Of a DNA stretch of 56,707 nt, positions 14,671-24,688 are shown one piece after another. How positions within the stretch are numbered: position 1 is the stretch's first letter; each line of letters begins with the position of its first letter. Origin of the DNA: Bacteroidales bacterium (GTDB taxonomy: Bacteria > Bacteroidota > Bacteroidia > Bacteroidales > JAEINX01); NCBI GenBank assembly GCA_016342645.1, contig JAEINX010000008.1:1-56707 (forward strand), given 5' to 3'. The notes below the pieces were generated by a model. The model worked only from the letters and a program-made list of their open reading frames with translations. It had not been told where the DNA came from and did not search any database. The translations under genes were made by a program, and so were the position numbers.

Positions 14671-17214
14671 CTAAAACTTCACAATCAATTTTACATTTAA
14701 TTGCCGAGGTGTTAAATAATTAGGAACTGCATATTGTCCTCCGTTCACACCGGTTATCCAAAAATATGAAATCGTATTACTTATTTGAAACAGATTAAAT
14801 ATTTCTGCGGTTATCCAAACAGATTTCAGATAACGGAAAGGATTTTTGGGTGAAAGAACTGTGTTTTCACCTTTTAATTGTTTTGAGAAACCTATGTCAA
14901 CTCTTCTATAGGCAGGCATCCGCAAAGTATGTTTGTATTTCGGGGAATTTGGCGGGCCAAATGTAAGGCTGCTACCAAAAAATAAACTCAGGTGCATTTT
15001 CCATGTAGGATTATTTGGAAGATAATCTTGAAAAAATAAGCTAAAATTCACACGCTGGTCTGTTGGCCGTGGAATATATCCCGGCTCAACCTTGGTGCTG
15101 TCAACCGGAGCATTGTCGAAAGTAATGCCCGGAACAATTAATTCACCTTCTATATTATAATAATTATAATAGAAATCATCTTCAATATCTTCCATGGTTT
15201 TCATTATGGAAAGGCTTGCCCATGAATCAATTCCTTTAACGAATTCGCCATTGATTTTCATGTCGATTCCGGCTGCATACCCATGCGAATTATTTTTAGC
15301 ATAATATCTTATTCTAACATTATCAACTTCATAAGGTATTAAATCGTCGAGATATTTATAATAAATTTCGGTAGTAAATTTGAACGGCCTCGACCAAATA
15401 TAAAAATTCCAATCGGATCCGAGCACGAAATGAATTGATTTTTGAGCTTTAATATCTTCATTTATCACACCTTCCATATCTCTCATTTCGCGGAAAAAAA
15501 CGGGTTGATAATAAAATCCGGTTGAGAATCTTAAAACAATATCCTTCTTCCAATTCGGTTTGAAAGAAACTGTTGCACGAGGACTAACAATCAATTCTCT
15601 ATTAAAATCCCAATAGTTGGCTCTCAGGCCGGCTGTTAATGTTAAATTATTATTACTTTTTATCGACCATGCATCCTGAATAAATGCGGTGTAGCGGTTT
15701 GATGAAATATCATTATCGGTTTTTAAAGAATAAAAAAGTTTAAACGAAGGATGAAGCGGATTGGGATTTCCCGGATCATAAGCTGGATTTGGTAAGGAAT
15801 AACCTGCTGAATCTATTAAATCCCACTCACTTACATTATCATCAATAATTTCGTGTTGATATTTTACGCCCCAAAGAATAAAATGATCGGACTTAAGCAA
15901 AGTTCCTTTGTGCTCAATATTATAAACCGAAGCATTAAGTTTATTTCTTGCATGATTTAAATACGTTCCAACACCTTCAGATTGAATAACTTTTGCAGCC
16001 TCATCATCGAGACTTCCAAAATCGGCTTCCAGGCGTCCGATCCAATATTGTCCCTGAATGTCAAAGTTTTCACGCTCATAAGTTTTAAAAGCTGAGGCTG
16101 TTAAAGTTAATTTTAAATCTTTGTTGGGCATATGATTTAAAGATAAAGCTCCAAAGAATGTTTCAAATTTATCTTTTTCCTGTCCGTCAAAATAAATTTT
16201 CACTCTATGAGCATCCTGAAAAGTTCCAAAATCGGTTTCGCGATCGGAAGGAACAAATTTGTAAACGTTTCGTGCATAATGCCCAAGAAAAGATAGTTCG
16301 GTTTTTGTACTTAAATCATATCTTAAAAGTGTTTGAACATCTGTAAACGAAGGTTGATAATCGCCTTTTGTGTCAAGCCCCGATAAAACACTTTGATTTG
16401 ATTTTTGCCTCACTCCAAGTAAGTAAGAAAATTTTCGGTTTTTTGTAATTCCTTCAATAAATGCTTCACCACCTAAAAAACTTATTCCAAATGAACCTCC
16501 AAATTCAAGCGGTTTTCGATATTGAATATCTAAAACAGAAGACATTTTATCTCCATATTTTGCATCAAATCCACCTGCAGAAAACAGAATAGATGAAACC
16601 ATGGATGAATTAATAAAACTTAATCCCTCCTGTTGGCCCGAACGAACCAAAAACGGACGATAAATTTCTATTCCATTTACATAAACAAGGTTTTCATCGA
16701 AATTTCCACCCCTAACCGAATATTGAGAACTTAATTCATTGGATGAAGAAACTCCGGGCAAGGTTTTTATTACCGATTCAACACCTCCGCTAACACTCGG
16801 TATTACGGAAATAGTTTTAGGATTAACTCTCGAAAGGCTTGTATTTCTGATTTCTTTATCTCTAATTTCAACGGGGGGTAGATCAGTGGAAACTTCTTTT
16901 AGGGAAATATTTATTCTCTTTTCTTCGCCGGGTGAAAGATTGACAGAAATTTCATCACTTTCATATCCGACAAAAGATATTACAATTGTAAGTTTTGTAT
17001 TTGCAGGTATTTCAAATCTATAATCTCCAATTTTATCTGTAATTGCTCCACCGGGCTGATCTTTTGCAGTAATATTTGCCAGATGAATAGGTTTATTTTC
17101 CTCATCGGTAATCTTTCCGAAAATAAAAGCCTTGTTTTGACTAAAGACGCTTAGTGATGAGATAAACAAGAAGATAAAAAGGTAAAATCTAAATATATTC
17201 ATAAAGGTATTCAA
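14671..17214 (-). CDS. TonB-dependent outer-membrane receptor
   Basis: An 847-residue outer-membrane transporter. Residues 1-25 are a signal peptide (VFSQ end). Residues 28-108 are a carboxypeptidase-regulatory-like domain typical of Bacteroidota receptors. The plug domain follows at about 118-235 (SVIPSVSGGVESVIKTLPG, then QYSVRGGNFDENLVYVNGIE). The rest is a 22-strand-type beta-barrel that ends in LNVKLIVKF with a terminal phenylalanine. The plug motif (VRGGNFDENLVYVNG) is common in receptors without a SusD partner, and no SusD gene is present. The ligand is unknown; nearness to the xylose operon is suggestive only, since 584 bp separate them. Confidence 0.9.
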   Translation of the reverse strand: MNTFMNIFRFYLFIFLFISSLSVFSQNKAFIFGKITDEENKPIHLANITAKDQPGGAITDKIGDYRFEIPANTKLTIVISFVGYESDEISVNLSPGEEKRINISLKEVSTDLPPVEIRDKEIRNTSLSRVNPKTISVIPSVSGGVESVIKTLPGVSSSNELSSQYSVRGGNFDENLVYVNGIEIYRPFLVRSGQQEGLSFINSSMVSSILFSAGGFDAKYGDKMSSVLDIQYRKPLEFGGSFGISFLGGEAFIEGITKNRKFSYLLGVRQKSNQSVLSGLDTKGDYQPSFTDVQTLLRYDLSTKTELSFLGHYARNVYKFVPSDRETDFGTFQDAHRVKIYFDGQEKDKFETFFGALSLNHMPNKDLKLTLTASAFKTYERENFDIQGQYWIGRLEADFGSLDDEAAKVIQSEGVGTYLNHARNKLNASVYNIEHKGTLLKSDHFILWGVKYQHEIIDDNVSEWDLIDSAGYSLPNPAYDPGNPNPLHPSFKLFYSLKTDNDISSNRYTAFIQDAWSIKSNNNLTLTAGLRANYWDFNRELIVSPRATVSFKPNWKKDIVLRFSTGFYYQPVFFREMRDMEGVINEDIKAQKSIHFVLGSDWNFYIWSRPFKFTTEIYYKYLDDLIPYEVDNVRIRYYAKNNSHGYAAGIDMKINGEFVKGIDSWASLSIMKTMEDIEDDFYYNYYNIEGELIVPGITFDNAPVDSTKVEPGYIPRPTDQRVNFSLFFQDYLPNNPTWKMHLSLFFGSSLTFGPPNSPKYKHTLRMPAYRRVDIGFSKQLKGENTVLSPKNPFRYLKSVWITAEIFNLFQISNTISYFWITGVNGGQYAVPNYLTPRQLNVKLIVKF

Positions 17215-17324
17215 ATTCGAATAATAGTAAATACTAACTTATTTGTTAAATAATTATTATTTAGGTACGGTATTTAATCTTTTAAGATTCCAAAAACAGT
17301 TATCGATAGATTTAGTTCAAAAAA

Positions 17325-17361
17325 AAATGCTGCTACATGAAACAAACATATAGCAGCATTT
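17325..17361 (-). terminator. Rho-independent terminator after rpmB
   Basis: AAATGCTGCTA and TAGCAGCATTT form an 11-bp stem with a 15-nt loop. On the minus strand the stem is followed by a T-run (complement of the A8 tract at 17319-17327). It ends the rpmB transcript 20 bp after the stop codon and isolates it from the TonB receptor gene. Confidence 0.85.
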
Positions 17362-17380
17362 TTTTAATACGATAAAAAAA

Positions 17381-17626
17381 TTATTTTGCTTTTTTATAAA
17401 AACCTTTTTCTTCAGCTTCTTTTAAACAAGCGGAAATTCCTTTTTTATTGATGTTTCTTAATCCTGCCATTGAAACTTTTAGGATGATCCATTTGTTTTC
17501 TTCAGGAATGAAAAACCTTTTTGTCTGAAGATTAGGATAAAATTTTCTTCTTGTTTTGCTATGCGAATGGGAAACACTATTTCCCGTAATCATTTTCTTG
17601 CCTGTTATTTCACAAATTCTTGACAT
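17381..17626 (-). CDS. rpmB: Large-subunit ribosomal protein L28
   Basis: An 81-residue ribosomal protein. The start [21 protein letters not shown] and the later [13 protein letters not shown] block are the L28 signature. The zinc-type CXXC pairs of some L28 forms are absent. In many Bacteroidota rpmB is followed by rpmG, a DUF4295 gene and ftsY. Here it stands alone between its own promoter (17672-17703) and terminator. Confidence 0.95.
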   Translation of the reverse strand: MSRICEITGKKMITGNSVSHSHSKTRRKFYPNLQTKRFFIPEENKWIILKVSMAGLRNINKKGISACLKEAEEKGFYKKAK

Positions 17627-17671
17627 CTCTTATTTCCTTTTATTAAGGTTAACTTTTTTTAAAATGGTGTG

Positions 17672-17703
17672 CAAAGGTCTAAATATTTTTTTTATTTGCC
17701 AAA
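17672..17703 (-). promoter_or_regulatory. Promoter for rpmB
   Basis: On the minus strand TTTG (17703-17700), a 20-bp spacer and GACCTTTG (17679-17672) match the Bacteroidota consensus except for the first base of the -7 box. The transcript would start about 40 bp upstream of the rpmB ATG. Confidence 0.55.
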
Positions 17704-17835
17704 TAAAAAATAAAATATTAAAATTATTTTTTAATGCTTTGATTTATATATGTTAAGACAAAACAAAATGTGCTTATTTTCTAAATTATTAAAAATATTT
17801 ATGATTTAATATTCTATAAAAGTAGGCAATTTCAA

Positions 17836-18717
17836 TCATATCTTTGCGCTACTTGCTGCAACTGTGCGATCAATTTTTTTCACCAAACCCTGTAAAACAT
17901 TTCCCGGACCTACTTCAATAAAAGTTTTAATTCCGGTTGCAATCATATTTTGTACTATCTGTGTCCAGCGAACCGGTGAAGTTAATTGAGAAATTAAATT
18001 AGTTTTAATAATCTCCGGGTCGTTTACAGATTGTCCTGTAACATTCTGATAAATTGGGCATATACCTTCGGAGAATTGTGTTGATTTGATTGCATCCGAA
18101 AGTTCAACACGTGCGCTTTCCATAAAAGGTGAATGGAAGGCACCACCAACTTTAAGAGGAATTGCACGGCGGGCACCTGCATTTTTAAGTTTTTCGCAAG
18201 CAATTTCGATTCCTTTTATTGAACCTGAAATTACTAACTGGCCCTGGCAATTATAATTAGCCGGAACTACAATCTCATCAATTGATTTTAAAATATTTTC
18301 AACGGTTTCATCGTCAAGACCAATTATTGCAGCCATAGTTGAAGGTTCGGCTTCACAGGCTTTTTGCATAGCAAGTGCTCTTTTGTAAACTAACTTCAGC
18401 CCATCTTTAAAGCTTAGAGTTTTGTTGGCAACAAGAGCTGAAAACTCACCAAGTGAATGTCCGGCAACAACATCGGGTTTAAAATCATCGCCCAATTGGT
18501 TAGCCAAAATAACCGAATGCAAAAATATTGCAGGTTGAGTTACTTTTGTTTGCCTTAGATCTTCATCAGTTCCATCGAACATAATTTCATTTATTCGAAA
18601 TTTAAGAATATCATTGGCTTTTTCGAATAATTCTTTTGCGGAACGAGAATTTTCGTACAAATCCTTCCCCATTCCAACATATTGTGCCCCCTGTCCGGGG
18701 AAAATATAAGCTTTCAT
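17836..18717 (-). CDS. fabD: Malonyl-CoA:ACP transacylase
   Basis: A 293-residue enzyme that loads malonyl groups onto acyl carrier protein for fatty acid synthesis. The GQGAQ block (9-13) forms the oxyanion site. The nucleophile is S88 in GHSLG (86-90), and the catalytic histidine is H195 in GAFHSPFM. The C-terminal EVGPGNVLQGLVKK is standard. It is not clustered with other fab genes here; rpmB lies downstream after 209 bp and the Bax-inhibitor gene upstream. Confidence 0.96.
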   Translation of the reverse strand: MKAYIFPGQGAQYVGMGKDLYENSRSAKELFEKANDILKFRINEIMFDGTDEDLRQTKVTQPAIFLHSVILANQLGDDFKPDVVAGHSLGEFSALVANKTLSFKDGLKLVYKRALAMQKACEAEPSTMAAIIGLDDETVENILKSIDEIVVPANYNCQGQLVISGSIKGIEIACEKLKNAGARRAIPLKVGGAFHSPFMESARVELSDAIKSTQFSEGICPIYQNVTGQSVNDPEIIKTNLISQLTSPVRWTQIVQNMIATGIKTFIEVGPGNVLQGLVKKIDRTVAASSAKI

Positions 18718-18874
18718 AATTTTACTTTTAGTAATCTATTTTGCTAAATCCAATCAAAAAGTATTAATTTGTTTCAATTATTTATTATTTTTAAATAAAT
18801 AATTATTAGTTTTTTGTTATTTAAAAGAAGAAATTTGTCAAAAAAATATATTTACTTTATTACTTACGGTTTTA

Positions 18875-19603
18875 TTATTTTCTGTTACCTAAAAATCTCA
18901 GCAAAAATAAGAATAAATTTATAAAATCAAGATAAAGTGTTAACGCCCCCATAATAGTTAATTTTCGAGTTGTTTCGCTTCCAAATTCTATTCCTCCTCC
19001 GATTCGTTTTAATTTTTGAACATCATAAGCAGTTAATCCCGTAAAAACCAGTACTCCTATAAAACTTATGATATATTCCAGTGTTGAACTTTTCATAAAA
19101 AAGTTTAATAATGAAGCAATTATTATCCCTATTAATCCCATCATCATCAAAGACCCAAATTTTGTCAGGTCAATTTTTGTTGTATAACCGGTTACAGCCA
19201 TGATCCCAAACATGGAAGCCGTTACAACAAATGTCAATGCAATCGAACTTTGAGTATAAACTAAAAGAATGAAACTCAAACTCATTCCAAGAAGAATAGC
19301 AAAAGCAATAAATAATAAAGAAAGGATTCCTGCTGATAATTTATTAAAACCAAAGGACATAATCAAAACAAAACCAAAAGGTGCAAGCATAACTATCCAT
19401 CCTAATATTGACATACCTCCGGTTTGGGAATTAATTAATGAACCAATCAATGAGGGATCTGAAGAAAAAAAGTAGGCTGTGGCAGCAGTAATTACCAATG
19501 CTAAAAACATCCATGTAAATACATTAGCTATAAAAGCTTTTGCTACAGATACTTCTTTTTTACCGGTAGCTGTATAGTTAAAACTATTATTTTTTGTTAA
19601 CAT
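18875..19603 (-). CDS. Bax inhibitor-1/YccA family membrane protein
   Basis: A 242-residue inner-membrane protein with seven predicted helices and a polar N-terminus of about 25 residues. The family pattern GYTTKIDLTKFGSLMMMGLIGI and the late TAYDVQKLK segment are clear. It ends in a hydrophobic helix and a basic tail (RFLGNRK). Bacterial homologues are linked to calcium leak or to FtsH-related quality control, but the exact role is not shown by this sequence. It lies between folE and fabD with separate intergenic gaps. Confidence 0.9.
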   Translation of the reverse strand: MLTKNNSFNYTATGKKEVSVAKAFIANVFTWMFLALVITAATAYFFSSDPSLIGSLINSQTGGMSILGWIVMLAPFGFVLIMSFGFNKLSAGILSLLFIAFAILLGMSLSFILLVYTQSSIALTFVVTASMFGIMAVTGYTTKIDLTKFGSLMMMGLIGIIIASLLNFFMKSSTLEYIISFIGVLVFTGLTAYDVQKLKRIGGGIEFGSETTRKLTIMGALTLYLDFINLFLFLLRFLGNRK

Positions 19604-19655
19604 ATTATTTGTTTATTGAAATCAGATAACGCAATTAAAAATCATTTATTTTTTT

Positions 19656-20273
19656 CTAATGGAGTTTTGCACTTATTAAATTGATGAACTCCGCTCGGGT
19701 TGATTCACGACGAAAAGCACCTGTGAAATCCGAAGTTGTTGTTACGGAATTTTGTTTTTGAACTCCTCTCATTTGCATACATAAGTGTTGTGCTTCAATA
19801 ACAACAGCAACGCCAAGTGGGTCTAAAGTTTTCTGGATAACTTCTTTAATTTGCGTTGTCAAACGTTCCTGAACTTGCAACCGCCTTGCGTAGGCTTCAA
19901 CAACTCTGGCAATTTTACTTAATCCTGTAATATATTTATTGGGAATATAGCCCACATGGGCTTTACCGATAAAAGGAATAATATGATGTTCGCATAAAGA
20001 AAAAATATCAATATCTTTAACAATCACCATTTCTTTATAATCTTCCCTGAATTTTGCCGAATTAAGTATTTCAACCGGATCGGATAAGTAACCCTGCGTT
20101 AAAAACAAAATAGATTTTGCTACTCTTTCAGGTGTTTTAATAAGTCCTTCACGTTCTACGTTTTCACCAATGGCTGATATTATGTTTTTATAGTTTTCCG
20201 AGAGTTTTTTTATTGTATCCTCATCAAACTCATCAATTCTTTCATAGCCGTTTGATATATTATCAGTTCTCAT
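19656..20273 (-). CDS. folE: GTP cyclohydrolase I
   Basis: A 205-residue decameric enzyme that converts GTP to dihydroneopterin triphosphate, the first step of folate or tetrahydropterin synthesis. Zinc ligands C94 and H97 lie in [10 protein letters not shown] and C165 in [10 protein letters not shown]. The KTPERVAKS and RLQVQERLT blocks are typical. The gene is divergent from yidC. A possible -7 box TACTTTTG (minus strand) lies at 20294-20301, giving a very short leader. Confidence 0.97.
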   Translation of the reverse strand: MRTDNISNGYERIDEFDEDTIKKLSENYKNIISAIGENVEREGLIKTPERVAKSILFLTQGYLSDPVEILNSAKFREDYKEMVIVKDIDIFSLCEHHIIPFIGKAHVGYIPNKYITGLSKIARVVEAYARRLQVQERLTTQIKEVIQKTLDPLGVAVVIEAQHLCMQMRGVQKQNSVTTTSDFTGAFRRESTRAEFINLISAKLH

Positions 20274-20459
20274 TTTTTTGTTTTTAGAATTGGCAAAAGT
20301 AGTAATAGATTTTAATTATTTGGATAGGATTTAATAATATTTTAAATTAAATTTTCTAATTGTATATTTTCTTACTAAACTGTTTGCTTAAATAATATTT
20401 ATCTTCCCCCTTTGTTATAATAATGCAAATATTATCAAGTAGGTTTAATTCAAAAATTT

Positions 20460-20467
20460 TATATTTG
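20460..20467 (+). promoter_or_regulatory. Possible -7 promoter element of yidC
   Basis: TATATTTG, followed by C, matches the TAnnTTTG consensus and lies 17 bp before the yidC ATG. No good -33 TTTG is found at the proper distance, so the call rests on the -7 box alone. Confidence 0.4.
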
Positions 20468-20484
20468 CGGAAAATTTCTTACAG

Positions 20485-22434
20485 ATGAATAAAGACACTA
20501 TTATTGGCTTCGTATTAATTTTCATAATTTTAGTTGGATCAAGTTTATTAATGCAACCCTCGAAAGAAGAAAAAGCTGCTCAACAACGTAAACAGGACTC
20601 AATTATGGAGCTTAGGCAGCATTATTATGATTCAATTTCTCAGGCCGAAGCCATAAAAAAAGCTCAGGAAGAAGCAAATCCGAATAAAATAATTGAAGAA
20701 AATTTAGCAGTGCAGCAAATTGAAACCGAAGACTTAAGTTTACTGAAAGATAAATTAGGGCTTTTTGCCGGTTCTGGGATTGAGAATAAGGAGTATTATA
20801 TTCTTGAAAATGATGTGATTAAAATCAAACTTTCTTCAAAAGGTGGTAGGATTTTCTCTGTTCAACTTAAAAATTATCAAACCTATGATTCACTGCCTTT
20901 GATTTTATTCGAGGCTGATTCATCTGCATTTGGGTTTTCGTTTTTTGCAAACAACAGAATAATAAATACTTCTGATCTATATTTTAAACCTCATTGGAAA
21001 TCAAGCATATTCGAGGGTAAGGATTCAATAGTAGTTAGTGGTAACGATTCCGTGCAGTTTGCAATGAGGCTTTATGCTGACGGTGGTGAAGGTTCATATA
21101 ACTCAAACAAATATATTGAATTTCTTTACACACTTCGCGGCAATAAATATATGATGCCATACACGATTAATTTTGTCGGAATGAATGAGATCATCACTTC
21201 AAATCCCGGATTTATAAATCTTGCATGGAGTGCCAACCTGAGGAGACAAGAAAAAAGCCTTGATAACGAAAGAAACGAGTCAACTATTTATTATAAATAT
21301 TATAAAGACGAAGTAGATTACCTTTCGGAAAGAAGTGATAAGCAAGAATCATTAAAATCGAAACTTAAATGGATTTCATTCAAAACCCGCTTTTTCTGTT
21401 CAACTCTGATAGCTAATAAATTCTTCAATAATGCAGATGTAGAAACATATACAGGCCTGGATCGTGATCATTATTGCAAGTCGATGTATTCGGAAATATC
21501 GGTACCGATTAGCACTTCGCCAACTCAGAGTATTCCGATGAGGTGGTATTTTGGACCTAATAAATACAATATTTTAAACTCTTATGATCTTGACCTTGAA
21601 CAACAAATACCTTTGGGTTGGGGGTTTTTCCTTCTTGCATGGGTAAATGTTTATGCTGTTATTCCGGTCTTTGATTTCCTCGGGAGTTTTGGATGGAACT
21701 ATGGAATTATTATTTTAATTTTAACCATATTAATTAAGATAGTTCTTTTTCCGATTGCTTATAAAACTTATAAATCTTCGGCTAAAATGAGGGTTTTAAA
21801 ACCTGAGATTGAAGAAATTACCAAGAAATTTCCGAAGAAAGAAGATGCAATGAAAAAGCAGCAGGCTACTATGGCTTTATATAAAAAAGCCGGAGTCAAT
21901 CCAATGGCCGGATGTGTGCCGATGCTGTTGCAGATGCCGATACTTTTTGCAATGTTCAGGTTTTTTCCTTCTTCGATTGAGTTAAGACAAAAAGCTTTTC
22001 TTTGGGCACACGACCTTTCATCTTATGATTCCATCTGGACTTTCCCCAATGGTTTTAAAATCCCTTTTTATGGCGATCATGTTAGTTTGTTCACTCTTTT
22101 GATGACCGTTTCGACAATCTTTTATACAAAAATCAATAATGAAATGATGGGGTCGTCAACACAGCAAATGCCGGGTATGAAAACCATGATGTATTTTATG
22201 CCCATTATGTTCCTCGGAATTTTTAATAATTATGCATCAGCCTTAAGTTATTATTATTTACTGGCTAATGTTTTTACTTTCCTTCAAATGTTTATTTTTA
22301 GAAAAGCTATAAACGAAAACAAGCTTCTGTTACAAATTCAAAAAAACAAGAAAAAGACGGTAAAAAAATCAGGATTTCAGAAACGTATGGAGGATATGGC
22401 TAAGAAAAGAGGATATAACCCTAAGAAAAAATAA
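20485..22434 (+). CDS. yidC: Membrane protein insertase YidC
   Basis: A 649-residue inner-membrane insertase that folds and inserts membrane proteins with or without SecYEG. The first helix (residues 5-24) is followed by a large periplasmic beta domain (about 90-360). The conserved 60 kDa IMP core with five helices follows (GWNYGIIILILTILIKIVLFP, then the KAGVNPMAGCVPMLLQMPI block). The C-terminal 40 residues are lysine-rich and may contact the ribosome. Length is normal for Bacteroidota. It is transcribed away from folE. Confidence 0.97.
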   Translation: MNKDTIIGFVLIFIILVGSSLLMQPSKEEKAAQQRKQDSIMELRQHYYDSISQAEAIKKAQEEANPNKIIEENLAVQQIETEDLSLLKDKLGLFAGSGIENKEYYILENDVIKIKLSSKGGRIFSVQLKNYQTYDSLPLILFEADSSAFGFSFFANNRIINTSDLYFKPHWKSSIFEGKDSIVVSGNDSVQFAMRLYADGGEGSYNSNKYIEFLYTLRGNKYMMPYTINFVGMNEIITSNPGFINLAWSANLRRQEKSLDNERNESTIYYKYYKDEVDYLSERSDKQESLKSKLKWISFKTRFFCSTLIANKFFNNADVETYTGLDRDHYCKSMYSEISVPISTSPTQSIPMRWYFGPNKYNILNSYDLDLEQQIPLGWGFFLLAWVNVYAVIPVFDFLGSFGWNYGIIILILTILIKIVLFPIAYKTYKSSAKMRVLKPEIEEITKKFPKKEDAMKKQQATMALYKKAGVNPMAGCVPMLLQMPILFAMFRFFPSSIELRQKAFLWAHDLSSYDSIWTFPNGFKIPFYGDHVSLFTLLMTVSTIFYTKINNEMMGSSTQQMPGMKTMMYFMPIMFLGIFNNYASALSYYYLLANVFTFLQMFIFRKAINENKLLLQIQKNKKKTVKKSGFQKRMEDMAKKRGYNPKKK

Positions 22435-22585
22435 ATTCTTTTTAATGTAGGGCCTAATTATAAAATATATATTCGAAAATTTAAAGATAGATATATAATG
22501 AAAATTAAGGAAATAGGGGAAATATCTTTACTAACTTATACTTTTTACCCGTATTCACTTTTTACCCCCTTTAATTAATTATGAT

Positions 22586-23572
22586 ATGAACCGACGATTA
22601 TTGTTTTTTATTTTAATCAATACTTTTTCAATAAATTCATTTTCGAATATTATCGCCGATTCAACAAAAATAACGAATAGTCCGGATATCACTAAATTTT
22701 GGAGTTTTGAAACAGTTACAAAATTAATTTTTAATCAGATAAGTCTTACGAACTGGGCAAAAGGAGGAGAAAGTTCATTATCAGGTAAATCAGATTTAAT
22801 TTTTGAGGCTAAATATAAAAAAGAAAATATTAGTTTTGAAAATGATATTAATCTTGATTTTGGGTTAATGGGATTCAAAGGCGATAATGATAAAATTAAA
22901 GTACAAAAAACCGAGGATAAAATTGACTTAAGCTCGGTTTTTGGATATGAAGCCTACAAAAATTGGTATGTAACTACTGTTTTTAATTTCAAAACACAAT
23001 TTGCAAACGGTTTTAAATATCCTGATGACTCGACCCTTATTTCCGACTTTTTTTCACCTGCGTATTTTACATTATCATTTGGTTTTGATTACAAACCAAG
23101 TAAAAAATTCTCTCTTTTTATGTCACCGGCAGCAGGGAAGCTTATTTTAGTTTTAAATCAGGAATTGGCCGATAAGGGTGCATATGGAGTTATTCCAGCC
23201 GAGTACGACACTTTAGGGATTAAGATTAAAAAAGGGAAAAAGCGAAAAGCCGAATTCGGGATAAATATTATTTGTAAAGCCAAGGATGAAATTTTTAAAA
23301 ACATTACCGGTGAAACAAAATTAGTTTTGTATAATAATTATTTAGATGATAATCTGAATAATAGATGGAATATTGATATTGATTGGGAAACCAAATTCGA
23401 GCTTAAAGTGAATAAACACATTTCAACGAATTTATATTTTCATAGCATTTATGATCACAATGTTCCTATTCCTGAATATGAAATTATTGATGACAAAAAA
23501 ACAAAAATATCAGAAGGTCCAAAGCTTCAAATAAAAGAAAGTTTTGGGCTTGGTTTTACTTTTAGATTTTAA
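22586..23572 (+). CDS. DUF3078 family outer-membrane-type protein
   Basis: A 328-residue protein with a signal peptide of about 24 residues. The sequence then gives amphipathic beta strands throughout, with the DUF3078 blocks WSFETVTKLIFNQISLTNWAKGG and FFSPAYFTLSFGFDYKPS, and a terminal aromatic strand (GLGFTFRF). This suggests a beta-barrel in the outer membrane. The family has no assigned function. A 16-bp minisatellite begins directly at the stop codon. Confidence 0.85.
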   Translation: MNRRLLFFILINTFSINSFSNIIADSTKITNSPDITKFWSFETVTKLIFNQISLTNWAKGGESSLSGKSDLIFEAKYKKENISFENDINLDFGLMGFKGDNDKIKVQKTEDKIDLSSVFGYEAYKNWYVTTVFNFKTQFANGFKYPDDSTLISDFFSPAYFTLSFGFDYKPSKKFSLFMSPAAGKLILVLNQELADKGAYGVIPAEYDTLGIKIKKGKKRKAEFGINIICKAKDEIFKNITGETKLVLYNNYLDDNLNNRWNIDIDWETKFELKVNKHISTNLYFHSIYDHNVPIPEYEIIDDKKTKISEGPKLQIKESFGLGFTFRF

Positions 23573-23690
23573 TGATTGAATGATAGAATGAGTTAATGAT
23601 AGAATGAGTAAATGATAGAATGAGTAAATGATAGAATGAGTGAATGATAGAATGAGTGAATGATAGAATGAGTAAATGATAGTATGATAT
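23571..23690. repeat. 16-bp minisatellite (GATAGAATGAGTAAAT), 7 units
   Basis: The core GATAGAATGAGT recurs exactly every 16 bp at 23582, 23598, 23614, 23630, 23646 and 23662, with a last partial unit at 23678. A degenerate unit overlaps the stop codon of the DUF3078 gene. Units differ by only one or two bases, so the array is young. Its plus strand is full of stop codons. The rest of the gap to 23930 shows nothing else. Confidence 0.85.
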
Positions 23691-23930
23691 AATTAGAGAA
23701 TATTAAGAATAATCAATCCTTGCATAATTTAAAGACAGAAAACAAGAAAATAGTGTATATTTACAATGATAAATTAATAAGATAATTTCTATTATAAAAT
23801 ATACAATAGAAAATCGTTGAAAGTTATCGGGAAAAATTTCATCGTACATGAAACAAAAAATAATATTAAATCATTCAAACATTTAAGCATTCAATGATTT
23901 TCCACTTAGAACCAAATTATTTTAAATATT

Positions 23931-24686
23931 ATGCAAAATATTAAAGATGAAATAATAAAGTCTGTTAAAATTCTAAAAAACTCAAAAGCTACAACTGCTT
24001 TCACAGGTGCGGGAATTTCAGTAGAAAGCGGCATACCAACTTTCAGGGGTAAAGATGGATTATGGAGTAAATATGATCCTAAAATACTTGATATTAATTA
24101 TTTTCATAAATATCCAAAAGACTCATGGAAAGTGATAAAGGAAATTTTTTATGACTTTTTCGGAAAAGCAACTTACAATAAAGCACATGAGGTTTTGGCA
24201 TTAATGGAGCAAAATAATTTAATCAATAATGTTATAACTCAAAACATTGATAATTTGCATCAGGAAGCCGGTAGCAAAATTGTGCATGAATTTCATGGCA
24301 ATTCAAAAAATTTGATTTGTACTAAATGTGGAAAATCATACAATATCAGCGAAGTAAATTTATCATCCCTGCCTCCAAAATGCAATGAATGTAATGGATT
24401 ATTGAAACCTGATTTCATTTTTTTCGGTGAAGGGATTCCTAAAAAAGCATACTCGGCTTCACTTGAAGCTTCGGAAAAATCGAAAGTTTTTCTCGTTATC
24501 GGAACTACCGGAGAAATTATGCCTGCCTGCCAAATCCCATATCTCGCTAAACAAAATGGAGCAATAATTATTGAAATTAATCCTGAAGAATCGAATTTTA
24601 CTAACAGGATAACCGATGTCTTTCTCAAAGGTAAAGCATCGGAAATAATGAAAATAATTGAAAAGGAACTTTTTAAAAACAAATAA
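23931..24686 (+). CDS. Sir2-family NAD-dependent protein deacylase
   Basis: A 251-residue cytoplasmic sirtuin that removes acyl groups from lysines using NAD. The Rossmann motif GAGIS (26-30), the FRG loop (38-40), TQNIDNLHQEAG and the catalytic HEFHGN histidine are present. A zinc ribbon has two CXXC pairs (CTKC and CNEC). The cobB group is the nearest match, but class III deacylation cannot be decided by eye. It is followed after 2 bp by the DUF456 gene, so the two are probably cotranscribed. Confidence 0.94.
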   Translation: MQNIKDEIIKSVKILKNSKATTAFTGAGISVESGIPTFRGKDGLWSKYDPKILDINYFHKYPKDSWKVIKEIFYDFFGKATYNKAHEVLALMEQNNLINNVITQNIDNLHQEAGSKIVHEFHGNSKNLICTKCGKSYNISEVNLSSLPPKCNECNGLLKPDFIFFGEGIPKKAYSASLEASEKSKVFLVIGTTGEIMPACQIPYLAKQNGAIIIEINPEESNFTNRITDVFLKGKASEIMKIIEKELFKNK

Positions 24687-24688
24687 TA

